27,235 nt of DNA from an uncultured Lachnospiraceae bacterium. GTDB taxonomy: Bacteria; Bacillota_A; Clostridia; Lachnospirales; Lachnospiraceae. Location of the stretch: the NCBI GenBank assembly GCA_902795835.1, contig CADBNA010000233.1, positions 1 to 27,235 on the forward strand. Direction: 5' to 3'. Under the pieces are notes generated by a model that was given only the letters and a program-made list of their open reading frames with translations, ran no database searches and had not been told where the DNA came from. Below, one piece after another: positions 1-9,004 of the stretch (the stretch's first letter is position 1; the number at the start of each line of letters is the position of its first letter). The position numbers were made by a program, and so were the translations under genes.

Positions 1-596
1 AACCGATAGATGAAGAGACAATGCTGAAGCTGAACCTGCTGCTGAACACGCAGCTGAACGGCCTCACGATCGGTGAGATCAACCTGGATATGATCATGAG
101 AATGAAGCAGCAGGCAGGCATTCACAGTGAAGTGATTGCCAGCGTCGTAGACGCGGTTGCCGAAGCCATCCAGCCTGATGATGAGGACATGCCGATCTAC
201 ACGAGCGGAGCGACCAATATATTCAATTATCCGGAACTGTCGGATTCAACGAAGGCGAGAGAACTGATCTCCGCATTCGAGGATAAAAAAGAACTCGCCG
301 AAATGATCCGGGAAGCATCTGCTGACGCGGATGATGAAACCGGAATTACTGCCTATATAGGTACGGAGTCGCCACTGGCCCATATGAGGGACTGTTCCGT
401 AGTGACAGCCAATTATAATCTCGGCAACGGTATGAAAGGTACTGTGGCCATTGTCGGGCCCCGGCGCATGGATTACAGGAATGTCGTGGAAAACCTCCGC
501 AATCTGAAAGCGCAGATGAATGCGCTCTTTGGCAGCGGTGATCCTGAAATCGCCGGCCCGACAGCCGGGGGTTCCGGGGATCCGGAAGCAGACTGA
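1..596 (+). CDS. hrcA: Heat-inducible transcription repressor HrcA (5' end cut off by window)
   Basis: This is the C-terminal part of HrcA, the repressor of class I heat-shock genes, which binds CIRCE operators and is kept active by GroEL. The open frame runs from base 3 without a start, so the N-terminal winged-helix DNA-binding domain lies outside the window. About 197 residues are visible, including the GAF-like dimerisation region (TSGATNIFNYPEL, then YIGTESPLAHMRDCSVVTANY) and the closing GTVAIVGPRRMDY motif typical of the family, where the protein nears its end. It is followed after 25 bases by grpE and dnaK, the standard hrcA-grpE-dnaK-dnaJ operon. The C-terminal tail (GSGDPEIAGPTAGGSGDPEAD) is low in complexity and contains a near-repeat of GSGDPE. 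A CIRCE box before groES in the same window is its expected target. Family assignment is very secure; the operon promoter is not visible. Confidence 0.95.
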   Translation, partial: PIDEETMLKLNLLLNTQLNGLTIGEINLDMIMRMKQQAGIHSEVIASVVDAVAEAIQPDDEDMPIYTSGATNIFNYPELSDSTKARELISAFEDKKELAEMIREASADADDETGITAYIGTESPLAHMRDCSVVTANYNLGNGMKGTVAIVGPRRMDYRNVVENLRNLKAQMNALFGSGDPEIAGPTAGGSGDPEAD

Positions 597-621
597 GAAT
601 ACTACCGGGGAGGAAGACCAG

Positions 622-1272
622 ATGGAAGAGGAAAAAATCATAATAGAAGACGGAGATACGGAAACGGAAGAAAATACGGCGGCAGAAGCGGCAGAGGAAT
701 CTGTAAAGAAGGCCGGCGCACCGGAAGAACCGGAGACCGGAGAAACCATTACCGATGAAGAAATTGCGGAAGCGGTTGATGCCGAATACACTTCTGTAGA
801 AGACGAAAAGAAGGTCGGTTTTTTCCGCAAAAAAGAAAAAAAAGATAAAAAAGACGAAAAGATTGAGGAACTGACAGACCGCCTGCAGCGGCATATGGCG
901 GAATTCGACAATTTCCGCAAGCGGACGGAAAAAGAAAAGTCATCCATGTATGACTGCGGCGCCCGCGACGTGATTGAAAAGATCCTGCCGGTAGTGGACA
1001 ATTTTGAGAGGGGCCTGGCAGGCGCCGGTGAGGAGACGCCTTTTGCAGACGGCATGAACAAGATATACAAGCAGCTGATGACCGTACTGACAGACCTGGG
1101 CGTTGTGCCGATCGAGGCGATGGGCCAGACATTCGACCCGAATTTCCACAATGCTGTGATGCATGAGGACAATCCGGATGTCGGTGAGAATGTCATTACA
1201 CAGGAACTGCAGAAGGGATATATGTATAAGGACACTGTCCTGCGCTACAGCATGGTAAAAGTGGCCAATTGA
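622..1272 (+). CDS. grpE: Nucleotide exchange factor GrpE
   Basis: GrpE is the cytoplasmic nucleotide exchange factor that releases ADP from DnaK. The chosen start is the ATG at 622, eight bases after GGGGAGG (607-613), giving 216 residues; the frame stays open upstream into hrcA, but that part is hrcA read in another frame. The N-terminal third is very acidic (E/D rich, residues 1-60), followed by a lysine-rich stretch (about 66-80) and the long coiled coil containing AEFDNFRKRTEKEK, which is diagnostic. The C-terminal beta domain carries the family motif FDPNFHNAVMHEDN. It sits 45 bases before dnaK. The acidic leader is variable between species and probably unstructured. Confidence 0.95.
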   Translation: MEEEKIIIEDGDTETEENTAAEAAEESVKKAGAPEEPETGETITDEEIAEAVDAEYTSVEDEKKVGFFRKKEKKDKKDEKIEELTDRLQRHMAEFDNFRKRTEKEKSSMYDCGARDVIEKILPVVDNFERGLAGAGEETPFADGMNKIYKQLMTVLTDLGVVPIEAMGQTFDPNFHNAVMHEDNPDVGENVITQELQKGYMYKDTVLRYSMVKVAN

Positions 1273-1317
1273 TATACTGAAAAAAGAATACTACAGAAAT
1301 AACAGGAGGATAAAGCA

Positions 1318-3192
1318 ATGAGTAAAATAATCGGAATTGATCTGGGAACGACTAACAGCTGTGTAGCCGTCATGGAAGGCGGCAAGCCCACAGTTATCGC
1401 AAATGCAGAGGGAAGCCGCACGACACCGTCAGTGGTGGCTTTTACAAAGACAGGAGAGCGTCTGGTAGGTGAGCCTGCGAAAAGGCAGGCCGTGACAAAC
1501 GCGGATCACACGGTTTCTTCTATTAAGAGACATATGGGGTCTGACTACCGCGTTGACATAGACGCGAAAAAGTATTCCCCGCAGGAGATTTCCGCCATGA
1601 TTCTGCAGAAGCTGAAAGCAGATGCAGAGGGATATCTGGGCGAGAAGGTCACGGAGGCCGTTATTACATGCCCGGCCTATTTCAATGACGCACAGCGTCA
1701 GGCAACAAAGGATGCGGGAAAGATCGCCGGCCTGGATGTCAAGCGTATCATCAATGAGCCGACGGCAGCAGCCCTGGCATACGGCCTGGATAATGAAAAA
1801 GAACAGAAGGTCATGGTCTATGATCTGGGCGGCGGCACTTTTGATGTATCCATTATCGAGATCGGCGACGGCGTAATCGAGGTTCTGGCTACGGCCGGCA
1901 ACAACCGTCTGGGCGGCGATGACTTTGACCAGAAGGTAACGGATTATATTGTCGGAGAATTCAAAAAGCAGGAAGGCATCGATCTTTCCGGCGACAAGAT
2001 GGCCATGCAGCGTATCCGCGAGGCAGCTGAAAAAGCCAAAAAAGAGCTTTCCAGCGCCACGACGACCAACATCAACCTGCCTTTCATCACTGCGACTGCC
2101 GAAGGCGCAAAGCACCTGGATATGAATCTGACCAAGGCCAAATTTGATGAGCTTACGGCCGACCTGGTTGAACTGACCGCAGAGCCGGTCCGCAGAGCCC
2201 TCTCTGATGCCGGCCTGAATGCATCTGACCTGGGCAAGGTCCTGCTGGTAGGCGGATCCACCCGTATCCCTGCAGTTCAGGAAAAGGTCAAACAGCTGAC
2301 AGGACATGAGCCCAGCAAGACGCTGAATCCCGACGAGTGCGTGGCAATCGGCGCATCCATTCAGGGTGGAAAGCTTAACAATGAAGCCGGCGCAGGCGAC
2401 ATCCTTCTGCTGGATGTTACGCCTCTGACCCTTTCGATCGAGACGCTGGGCGGCGTAGCTACACCGCTGATTGAAAGAAACACAACCATCCCGACCAAGA
2501 AGAGCCAGATCTTCTCAACGGCTGCGGACAACCAGACAGCAGTGGATATCAACGTCGTACAGGGCGAGAGAAAATTCGCGAAGGACAACAAGTCCCTCGG
2601 CCAGTTCCGGCTGGACGGCATTCCGCCGGCAAGGCGCGGCGTGCCGCAGATCGAGGTAACCTTCGATATCGATGCCAACGGTATCGTAAATGTATCCGCC
2701 AAGGATCTGGGAACCGGAAAGGAGCAGCATATCACAATTACGGCCGGCAGCAATATGTCGGATGATGAGATTGAAAAGGCTGTCCGCGAGGCTGCTCAGT
2801 ATGAGGCGGAGGACAAGAAGCGCAAAGAGGCGATCGACGCCAGAAATGATGCGGATTCGGCCGTATTCCAGATCGAGAAGGCTCTGGAGGAAGCAGGAGA
2901 CAAGATCAGTGCTTCTGAAAAAGCTGCGGTAGAAGCTGATCTGGCCGCCCTGAAGGAACAGCTGGCCAAGGTTCCCGCCGACACAGTGATGACAGAGTCC
3001 CAGATCGCGGATCTGAAGGCCGCGCAGGAGAAGCTGATGACGGATGCCCAGTCCCTGTTTACCAAGATGTATGAGAGCATGCAGCAGGGGCAGGCCGGTC
3101 CCCAGAGCGGACCGGATATGAGCGGCATGGGTGCCGGTCCTCAGAACGGCGGCGACGATAATGTAGTAGACGCAGACTACAAAGAAGTGTAA
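1318..3192 (+). CDS. dnaK: Molecular chaperone DnaK (Hsp70)
   Basis: DnaK is the ATP-dependent Hsp70 chaperone of the cytoplasm, working with DnaJ and GrpE. At 624 residues it is of normal length. The ATPase domain shows phosphate-1 [13 protein letters not shown] (about residues 5-17), [19 protein letters not shown], the phosphate-2 loop [11 protein letters not shown] (about 168-178) and the adenosine motif [12 protein letters not shown]. The linker [14 protein letters not shown] leads into the substrate-binding domain, followed by a helical lid and the conserved C-terminal VDADYKEV. The Shine-Dalgarno AGGAGG is at 1304-1309. There is no CIRCE box directly upstream, so control presumably comes from the operon promoter before hrcA, outside the window. 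Confidence 0.98.
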   Translation: MSKIIGIDLGTTNSCVAVMEGGKPTVIANAEGSRTTPSVVAFTKTGERLVGEPAKRQAVTNADHTVSSIKRHMGSDYRVDIDAKKYSPQEISAMILQKLKADAEGYLGEKVTEAVITCPAYFNDAQRQATKDAGKIAGLDVKRIINEPTAAALAYGLDNEKEQKVMVYDLGGGTFDVSIIEIGDGVIEVLATAGNNRLGGDDFDQKVTDYIVGEFKKQEGIDLSGDKMAMQRIREAAEKAKKELSSATTTNINLPFITATAEGAKHLDMNLTKAKFDELTADLVELTAEPVRRALSDAGLNASDLGKVLLVGGSTRIPAVQEKVKQLTGHEPSKTLNPDECVAIGASIQGGKLNNEAGAGDILLLDVTPLTLSIETLGGVATPLIERNTTIPTKKSQIFSTAADNQTAVDINVVQGERKFAKDNKSLGQFRLDGIPPARRGVPQIEVTFDIDANGIVNVSAKDLGTGKEQHITITAGSNMSDDEIEKAVREAAQYEAEDKKRKEAIDARNDADSAVFQIEKALEEAGDKISASEKAAVEADLAALKEQLAKVPADTVMTESQIADLKAAQEKLMTDAQSLFTKMYESMQQGQAGPQSGPDMSGMGAGPQNGGDDNVVDADYKEV

Positions 3193-3213
3193 AAAGCAGA
3201 AAAATAGAATGAA

Positions 3214-3245
3214 CAGACAAGGCTGCCGGCAGACAGCCTTGTTTG
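3214..3245 (+). promoter_or_regulatory. Strong mRNA hairpin between dnaK and dnaJ
   Basis: ACAAGGCTG (3217-3225) pairs perfectly with CAGCCTTGT (3234-3242) around an 8-base loop, and pairing can extend to 3214/3245 through a G-U pair. No run of T follows (TTGGCG), so it does not look like a full Rho-independent terminator. It is more likely an mRNA-stability, processing or partial attenuation element separating dnaK from dnaJ. The structure is seen; the role is inferred. Confidence 0.6.
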
Positions 3246-3279
3246 GCGTAAGTGAGAGAGAACCTTAGGAGAAGCGTAA

Positions 3280-4461
3280 ATGGCTGACAAGAGAGATTAC
3301 TATGAGGTGCTGGGCGTAGACAGAAACGCGGATGATGAGACACTCAAGCGGGCGTACCGCAAGCTGGCCAAAAAATATCATCCGGATATGAATCCCGGCG
3401 ACAAGAACGCCGAAGAAAAGTTCAAGGAGGCGACGGAGGCGTATGGCATCCTCAGCGACCCTGACAAAAGGAGAGCCTATGACCAGTTCGGGCACGCGGC
3501 CTTTGAAAACGGCGGCGGCGGAGCCGGATTCGGAGGATTTGATTTCGGCGGCATGGGAATGGGCGACATTTTCGGCGATATTTTCGGCGACATTTTCGGG
3601 GGCGGCAGGAGCAGCAGAGGCAGCAGCGGCCCGCAGAGGGGAGCCAATCTCCGCGCTGTCATCCATATCTCTTTTGAAGAGGCGGTTTTCGGCTGCACAA
3701 AGGAACTGGAGCTGACACTGAAGGATCCCTGCGCAACCTGCGGCGGCAGCGGGGCAAAGCCCGGAACATCCCCGGAGACCTGTCCGAACTGCCACGGATC
3801 CGGACAGATCCGGCGGACACAGCAGTCCATTTTCGGCATGGTGCAGAATATCGAGACCTGTCCGCAGTGCGGCGGCACGGGAAAGATCATCCGGGAGAAA
3901 TGTCCGGACTGCCGCGGCACGGGCTATACCTCCAGCCGGAAAAAGATTGAGGTTACGGTGCCTGCAGGAATCGATGACGGACAGAGCATCCGGATCCGGG
4001 ACAAGGGAGAACCAGGCTTCAACGGAGGCCCCAGAGGAGACCTTCTCGTACAGGTGTCCGTAGACCGGCATCCTATCTTTCAGAGAGACGGCGTCAATAT
4101 ATTCTCCACGGCACCGCTTTCCTTTGCGCAGGCTGCGCTTGGCGGCGACATCCGGATCAGCACGGTGGACGGCGACGTTGTCTATACAGTCAAGGCAGGC
4201 ACACAGACGGATACCCGCATCCGCCTGCGCGGAAAAGGTGTTCCCTCTCTGCAGAATAAAAACGTGCGGGGCGATCAGTATGTCACCCTTGTCGTACAGA
4301 CGCCGGACCGCCTCAGCAATGAGGCAAAGGAACTCCTCCGGCAGTATGATATGGCGGCAGGCAACAGCCTGAACGCCGAAGAAGCTCCGGAAAAAAAGGA
4401 GAAAAAGAAAAAAGGCTTCCGCGAAAAGGTAAAAGAAGTATTTGAGGATCTGGAGGATTAA
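3280..4461 (+). CDS. dnaJ: Co-chaperone DnaJ (Hsp40)
   Basis: DnaJ stimulates DnaK ATPase activity and delivers clients. The protein has 393 residues and the complete type I architecture. The J domain comes first, with HPD at residues 34-36. A Gly/Phe-rich region (about 70-115) follows, and it contains a tandem DIFG repeat. Four zinc-binding CxxCxGxG motifs start near residues 151 (CATCGGSG), 168 (CPNCHGSG), 194 (CPQCGGTG) and 208 (CPDCRGTG). The C-terminal substrate-binding domains include [15 protein letters not shown]. The tail has a lysine-rich stretch ([13 protein letters not shown]). A purine-rich AGGAGAAG lies just before the ATG. It is 87 bases after dnaK across a hairpin and 9 bases before prmA, so it is co-transcribed. 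Confidence 0.97.
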   Translation: MADKRDYYEVLGVDRNADDETLKRAYRKLAKKYHPDMNPGDKNAEEKFKEATEAYGILSDPDKRRAYDQFGHAAFENGGGGAGFGGFDFGGMGMGDIFGDIFGDIFGGGRSSRGSSGPQRGANLRAVIHISFEEAVFGCTKELELTLKDPCATCGGSGAKPGTSPETCPNCHGSGQIRRTQQSIFGMVQNIETCPQCGGTGKIIREKCPDCRGTGYTSSRKKIEVTVPAGIDDGQSIRIRDKGEPGFNGGPRGDLLVQVSVDRHPIFQRDGVNIFSTAPLSFAQAALGGDIRISTVDGDVVYTVKAGTQTDTRIRLRGKGVPSLQNKNVRGDQYVTLVVQTPDRLSNEAKELLRQYDMAAGNSLNAEEAPEKKEKKKKGFREKVKEVFEDLED

Positions 4462-4470
4462 AGAATACCG

Positions 4471-5424
4471 ATGAAATGGAAGAAATACACCCTGACCATC
4501 GCGGAGCAGGCGGAAGATATCGTCATGGCAGCACTGTATGACTGCGGTGTCGAAGGCGCGGAGATTGAGGACAAGATTCCCCTGACCGGAGAAGAACTCC
4601 GGCAGATGTTCGTGGATATTGCCCCCGTACCGGATGTCGATGACGGCATTGCGCGGCTGCATTTCTACCTGGATCCGGAACAGGACACGGAGGCGGTCCT
4701 CGCAGGCGTGCAGAATGCCCTGGAGGAACTGCGCGGCTTTACGGATATCGGGCCGGCAGTGATAGAAGAGTCCGAAACGGAAGACGCAGACTGGATTAAT
4801 AACTGGAAGCAGTACTTTCATCAGTTTTATGTCGATGAAATACTGGTCACGCCTTCCTGGGAGGAGGTCAGGCCGGAGGATGCGGACCGGATGATTCTGC
4901 ACATTGACCCCGGTACGGCATTCGGAACCGGCATGCATGAGACGACACAGCTGTGCATCCGGCAGCTTAGAAAATATGTGTCACCGCAGACCGAACTGCT
5001 TGACATCGGCACCGGAAGCGGAATTCTGGCGATTCTGGCACTGATGATGGGCGCCCGTCATGCCGTCGGCACGGATCTGGACCCCTGTGCGGTGCCTGCC
5101 GTGCAGGAAAATCTGGCTGCAAACGGCATCGCTGAGGAGGACTTTGATCTTTATATCGGGAACCTGATCGATGACGCGGATCTGAGGGAAACCGCCGGGC
5201 GGGAGGCCTTTGACATTGTGGCTGCCAATATTCTGGCGGGTGTGCTTGTCCCCCTGATGCCCGCGGCGGCATATGCGTTAAAAAAAGGCGGTGTCTGTAT
5301 CACCTCGGGAATCCTTGAGGGGTATGAGGACAGCGTCCGCCGCGCGGCAGCCGCAGCAGGACTGACCGAGATTGAAGAGACGCGCCAGGGGGAGTGGGTG
5401 TCACTGACATTCCGGAAGGAGTAA
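4471..5424 (+). CDS. prmA: Ribosomal protein L11 methyltransferase PrmA
   Basis: PrmA trimethylates ribosomal protein L11 using S-adenosylmethionine. The 317-residue length fits the family. The N-terminal substrate domain contains DWINNWKQYFHQFYV. The HIDPGTAFGTGMHETTQLCI motif and SAM motif I, LLDIGTGSGILAI, follow, and then DIVAANILAGVL, which corresponds to the N(I/V)L catalytic-site motif. The start at 4471 lies 9 bases after the dnaJ stop; the nearest GGAGG (4452-4456) is inside the end of dnaJ at a rather long spacing, so translational coupling is likely. The order dnaJ-prmA-rsmE is conserved in many Firmicutes and supports the call. Confidence 0.95.
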   Translation: MKWKKYTLTIAEQAEDIVMAALYDCGVEGAEIEDKIPLTGEELRQMFVDIAPVPDVDDGIARLHFYLDPEQDTEAVLAGVQNALEELRGFTDIGPAVIEESETEDADWINNWKQYFHQFYVDEILVTPSWEEVRPEDADRMILHIDPGTAFGTGMHETTQLCIRQLRKYVSPQTELLDIGTGSGILAILALMMGARHAVGTDLDPCAVPAVQENLAANGIAEEDFDLYIGNLIDDADLRETAGREAFDIVAANILAGVLVPLMPAAAYALKKGGVCITSGILEGYEDSVRRAAAAAGLTEIEETRQGEWVSLTFRKE

Positions 5425-5427
5425 GCC

Positions 5428-6168
5428 ATGCAGCGGTATTTTGTTGACAGATCCCAGATGGCCGACGGCTGTGTCTATATCACCGGTGATGATGTAAAAC
5501 ATATCCGCAGCGTGCTGCGCATGCGTCCGGGCGATGATATCTTTGTCTCATGCGGAGACGAATGGGAGTATACCTGCGAGATCACCGGGATTACAACCGA
5601 TATGGTCACAGCCAGGATCACGGATGCGCAGAAGCCGGCAAAGGAGCTGGCCTCACACATTGCTCTGTTTCAATGTCTTCCGAAAGGAGACAAGATGGAG
5701 CTGATCATCCAGAAAGCAGTGGAGCTGGGGGTGCATGAGATTGTGCCTGTCTCTTCCAGACGCTGTGTGGTCAGGCTGGATGAGAGACGGAGCGTTTCAA
5801 AGATCGTGCGCTGGAACAGTATTTCCGAAAGCGCTGCGAAACAGTCCAGAAGGCTGATCGTTCCGGAAGTGCACAGTGTTGTCAGTTTCCGTGACGCGCT
5901 GAAATATTCTTCCGGATACGATGTGCGTCTGATCCCCTATGAGAATGAAAAGGGCATTGCCCATACCAGGGAACTCCTTTCCTCCATCCGCAGCGGCCAG
6001 TCCGTTGCCGTGCTGATCGGTCCCGAGGGAGGATTTGAGACGGGGGAAGTAGAGGAGGCAGTCGCTGCGGGTTTTGTACCTGTGACGCTCGGACACCGGA
6101 TTCTGCGGACCGAGACGGCGGGAATGGCGGCACTGGCCATTCTCATGTATCTGCTGGAAAGAGATTAA
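5428..6168 (+). CDS. rsmE: 16S rRNA (uracil-1498-N3)-methyltransferase RsmE
   Basis: RsmE is a SPOUT-class methyltransferase that forms m3U1498 in the decoding region of 16S rRNA. The 246-residue protein has the N-terminal PUA-like RNA-binding part (VYITGDDVKHIRSVLRMRPGD). Its knotted SAM-binding end carries the hallmark IGPEGGFETGEVEEA and LGHRILRTETAGMAAL. It begins three bases after prmA ends, indicating translational coupling. Length, motifs and neighbours all agree. Confidence 0.96.
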   Translation: MQRYFVDRSQMADGCVYITGDDVKHIRSVLRMRPGDDIFVSCGDEWEYTCEITGITTDMVTARITDAQKPAKELASHIALFQCLPKGDKMELIIQKAVELGVHEIVPVSSRRCVVRLDERRSVSKIVRWNSISESAAKQSRRLIVPEVHSVVSFRDALKYSSGYDVRLIPYENEKGIAHTRELLSSIRSGQSVAVLIGPEGGFETGEVEEAVAAGFVPVTLGHRILRTETAGMAALAILMYLLERD

Positions 6169-6230
6169 CGACGGTGACTTTCAGCGCAGCTGAACAGTTG
6201 CTGACGGCAATGCAGAGGACAGCATTTTTT

Positions 6231-7406
6231 ATGGAAGCATATCTTGACAATTCGGCAACAACCAGAGTGTGTCCGGAAGCCGCACAGATTGTACAGAAGC
6301 TGATGCTGGAAGATTTCGGAAATCCTTCTTCCATGCACAGCCGCGGTGTAGAAGCGGAAAAATATGTCCGCAGCGCGAAAGAAACGCTTGCCCGCATTCT
6401 GAAGGTCCGGGAAAAAGAGATTTTCTTTACCTCCGGCGGGACCGAATCTGACAACTGGGCCGTATTCGGCGCGGCTGAAGCGGCAAAGCGGCGTGGACGG
6501 CATATTATTATATCAGCGGTCGAACATCCGGCTGTCTCCGCTCCCGCGCTGCATCTGGAGGAACAGGGGTACGAAGTGACCCGTCTCAGGGTGGACGGAA
6601 ATGGCCGCGTGGACCTGGACCAGCTGGCGGATGCGATCCGGCCGGATACGGTACTGGTATCCGTCATGCTTGTAAACAATGAGACCGGGGCTGTTGAGCC
6701 GGCAGAGGAGATTGCCCGGATCGTCCGGGACAAAAACCCGGAAACATGGTTTCATGCAGATGCCATACAGGGCTTTGGAAAATACCGCATACTCCCCAAA
6801 AAGCTGGGTATTGACCTTCTGTCAGTCAGCGGACACAAATTTCACGGCCCGAAAGGAACCGGTTTTCTGTATGTGGACGGGAGAGTGAAACTGAAGCCGC
6901 TGCTGTACGGCGGCGGCCAGCAGCAGGGCATGCGGTCCGGCACTGACAATGTTCCCGGAATAGCGGGACTGGCGGCTGCGGCTGAGGCGGCATACCGGAA
7001 TCCGGAGGAGACGGAAGTACATCTGCTGGCCCTCAAAAAGCACCTGACAGACGGGCTGCTCTCCATGGAAAATGTGCATATAAACGGCTGCACGGATATC
7101 GGCTCCTGGTATGATACCGGGATCCACGCACCCCATATTCTGAACGCTTCTTTTACGGGGATCCGCAGTGAAGTGCTTCTGCACACGCTGGAGGACAGAG
7201 GCATCTGCGTGTCGGCGGGCAGTGCCTGCTCCAGTCATAAACGGGCGGGAAGCCCCACGCTGACGGCGATCGGCTGCTCCAGGGAAGAGATGGAATCTGC
7301 GCTTCGCTTCAGCTTTGCAGAGACAACGACGCAGGAGGAGATCAGCTGGACCCTCAGTGTCCTGCGGGAGGTTGTCCCGATGCTCCGGCGCTATACCAGA
7401 CATTGA
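6231..7406 (+). CDS. Cysteine desulfurase, NifS/IscS family
   Basis: A pyridoxal-phosphate enzyme that takes sulfur from cysteine as a persulfide. I chose ATG 6231 (protein MEAYLDNSATT..., 391 residues) because family members begin right before YLDNSATT and AGAGGA lies about 12 bases upstream; ATG 6210 and a more distal start at 6174 are possible but give unusual leaders. Visible features are the PLP-binding lysine in SVSGHKFHGPKG (Lys203) and the catalytic cysteine in the loop SAGSACSSHK (Cys333). The loop with SSHKRAGSP resembles NifS-type group I enzymes. It lies 21 bases before thiI, so it probably feeds sulfur to ThiI, as the NifZ-ThiI pair does in Bacillus. No Fe-S scaffold gene is next to it, which argues against a dedicated Isc role. 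The exact gene name is left open. Confidence 0.92.
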   Translation: MEAYLDNSATTRVCPEAAQIVQKLMLEDFGNPSSMHSRGVEAEKYVRSAKETLARILKVREKEIFFTSGGTESDNWAVFGAAEAAKRRGRHIIISAVEHPAVSAPALHLEEQGYEVTRLRVDGNGRVDLDQLADAIRPDTVLVSVMLVNNETGAVEPAEEIARIVRDKNPETWFHADAIQGFGKYRILPKKLGIDLLSVSGHKFHGPKGTGFLYVDGRVKLKPLLYGGGQQQGMRSGTDNVPGIAGLAAAAEAAYRNPEETEVHLLALKKHLTDGLLSMENVHINGCTDIGSWYDTGIHAPHILNASFTGIRSEVLLHTLEDRGICVSAGSACSSHKRAGSPTLTAIGCSREEMESALRFSFAETTTQEEISWTLSVLREVVPMLRRYTRH

Positions 7407-7427
7407 TTCAAAGAAACGGGGGAAGTC

Positions 7428-8615
7428 ATGTATCAGGCTTTTTTGATTAAATACGCGGAGATCGGCGTAAAGGGAAAAAACAGGCATCTGTTTGAAGACG
7501 CCCTGGTACACCAGATTGTCCGCTGCCTGCGTCCGGTGGACGGTGTGTTCGCCGTGACCAGGGAGATGGGCAGGATCTATGTCCAGGCAGAGGGAGACTA
7601 TGACTATGAGGGCGCCGTTGATGCGCTGCAGCATGTCTTCGGCATTGCCGGAATCTGCCCTGTAGTCATTGTGGAAGATACCGGATATGAGAACCTGGCG
7701 CGGGAAACGGTTGAATATGTCCGCATGGTTTATCCGGAAGGCAGAAACCGCACATTCAAGATATTTGCCCGCCGTTCCAACAAATCCTATCCGAAGGATT
7801 CCATGGAGCTGAACGCGGATCTGGGAGAAGCCGTTCTGTACGGCTGCCCCTGGATGAAGGTGGATGTACACCGGCCGGATGTAGTGCTGACGGTAGAGGT
7901 GCGGCAGAAAATCTATCTGTATTCGGAAACGATTGCCGGTCCGGGCGGCATGCCGGTCGGCTCCAGCGGCAGTGCCATGCTGCTGCTTTCCGGCGGCATC
8001 GATTCTCCTGTTGCCGGCTACATGACAGCAAAACGGGGTGTGCAGATAGACGCCGTGTATTTCCATGCGCCGCCGTATACCAGTGAACGGGCAAAGCAGA
8101 AAGTAATTGACCTGGCGGGAATTGTGTCCCGCTACAGCGGACAGATCCGGCTGCACATAGTGAATTTTACGGATATCCAGCTGGCTATTTATGAGAAGTG
8201 CCCGCATGAGGAGCTGACCATTATCATGCGCCGGTATATGATGAAGATAGCCGAGCGCTTTGCGGAAAAAGACGGCGCAAAAGCCCTGATTACCGGAGAA
8301 AGCATAGGCCAGGTGGCCAGCCAGACAATAGACAGCCTGGTCTGCACGAATGCTGTCTGCACCATGCCGGTATTCAGACCCCTGATCGGTTTTGACAAGC
8401 AGGAAATCGTAGACGTGTCCACGCGCATCGGCAGTTATGAGACATCGATTCAGCCGTACGAAGACTGCTGCACGATATTTGTCGCGAAGCACCCCGTGAC
8501 GCATCCGATTCTGAAGATTGTGGAGAGGTCAGAAAAAAAGCTGCAGGGAATCATAGAGCCGCTGGTCGAAACTGCCATAGAGACGGCAGAGACCGAAATC
8601 ATCGGAGACCTGTAA
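7428..8615 (+). CDS. thiI: tRNA 4-thiouridine synthase ThiI (short form without rhodanese domain)
   Basis: ThiI adenylates and thiolates U8 of tRNA, and in some bacteria also serves thiamine thiazole synthesis. The 395-residue protein has an N-terminal ferredoxin-like domain (KYAEIGVKGKNRHLFE). A THUMP RNA-binding domain follows (about 60-165, with TFKIFARRSNKSYP), then the PP-loop LLLSGGIDSPVAGYM (about 184-198) and GESIGQVASQT. The C-terminal rhodanese domain of the E. coli enzyme is absent, as is usual in Firmicutes. In such short forms the sulfur comes directly from a partner cysteine desulfurase, and here that gene is immediately upstream. A purine-rich GGGGGAAG precedes the ATG. The gene ends convergently with the HPr-like gene; no clear terminator is visible in the 59-base gap. 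Confidence 0.95.
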   Translation: MYQAFLIKYAEIGVKGKNRHLFEDALVHQIVRCLRPVDGVFAVTREMGRIYVQAEGDYDYEGAVDALQHVFGIAGICPVVIVEDTGYENLARETVEYVRMVYPEGRNRTFKIFARRSNKSYPKDSMELNADLGEAVLYGCPWMKVDVHRPDVVLTVEVRQKIYLYSETIAGPGGMPVGSSGSAMLLLSGGIDSPVAGYMTAKRGVQIDAVYFHAPPYTSERAKQKVIDLAGIVSRYSGQIRLHIVNFTDIQLAIYEKCPHEELTIIMRRYMMKIAERFAEKDGAKALITGESIGQVASQTIDSLVCTNAVCTMPVFRPLIGFDKQEIVDVSTRIGSYETSIQPYEDCCTIFVAKHPVTHPILKIVERSEKKLQGIIEPLVETAIETAETEIIGDL

Positions 8616-8674
8616 AGCAGCCCTGTGCAGCTTCCCGGCAGCACAAAACAGTTTAAAAGAAAGCCCGGAGTGTA

Positions 8675-8914
8675 TTATTCATTGAGTATGTAGGGCTGAA
8701 GAGCTTCAAGAATCTGTCCCGTTTTTTCTTCCTCGCAGTGGATGGACAGATCAATGGGCTTGGACAGATCCAGACTGAAGATGCCCATGATTGATTTGGC
8801 ATCAATGACATATCTGCCGGAGACCAGGTCAAAATCACAATCAAAACGGGCGATTGTATTGACAAAGTTTTTTACTTTTTCGATGGAATTCAGGGAAATT
8901 CGTACTGTCTGCAT
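8675..8914 (-). CDS. HPr-like protein lacking the phosphocarrier histidine
   Basis: A 79-residue protein of the HPr fold family, the only gene on the minus strand. The start at 8914 is fixed by AAGGAGG a few bases upstream; a longer in-frame reading extends antisense into mtaB and is not credible. The second half matches HPr well: AKSIMGIFSLDLSKPIDLSI corresponds to the Ser46 region of HPr, with Ser41 in the regulatory serine position. The usual GIHARPA phosphorylation loop is missing: NSIEKVKNF stands there and Ser10 occupies the histidine site. It therefore cannot relay phosphate from Enzyme I by the normal route. It recalls Crh of Bacillus, which lacks His15 but keeps Ser46, although similarity to Crh beyond that is not shown. 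It has its own promoter and is divergent from mtaB. Confidence 0.8.
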   Translation of the reverse strand: MQTVRISLNSIEKVKNFVNTIARFDCDFDLVSGRYVIDAKSIMGIFSLDLSKPIDLSIHCEEEKTGQILEALQPYILNE

Positions 8915-8948
8915 TTCAGAACCTCCTTGCATATTTGCTGACAACGCC

Positions 8949-8977
8949 AGTTTACTGAGATTAGTCGGAATTGTCAA
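8949..8977 (-). promoter_or_regulatory. Promoter of the HPr-like gene
   Basis: On the minus strand a perfect -35 TTGACA (8972-8977) is followed by 17 bases and then TAAACT (8949-8954) as a -10 matching four of six consensus positions. Transcription would start about 30 bases upstream of the ATG at 8914. The 90-base divergent gap must also serve mtaB, but no convincing + strand promoter is visible there. Confidence 0.7.
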
Positions 8978-9004
8978 GATCATTCCGGCCGGAGAAGAGA
9001 GAGT

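Noticed and set aside
3265..4938. 557-residue minus-strand open frame opposite dnaJ and prmA
   Set aside because: Antisense shadow of two well-conserved genes; no ribosome-binding site, no recognisable motif, odd composition.
6822..8504. 560-residue minus-strand open frame opposite the cysteine desulfurase gene and thiI
   Set aside because: It mirrors the codon bias of the + strand genes and shows no domain.
8616..8674. Terminator between convergent thiI and the HPr-like gene
   Set aside because: Only a weak TGTGC/GCACA pairing without T runs on either strand.
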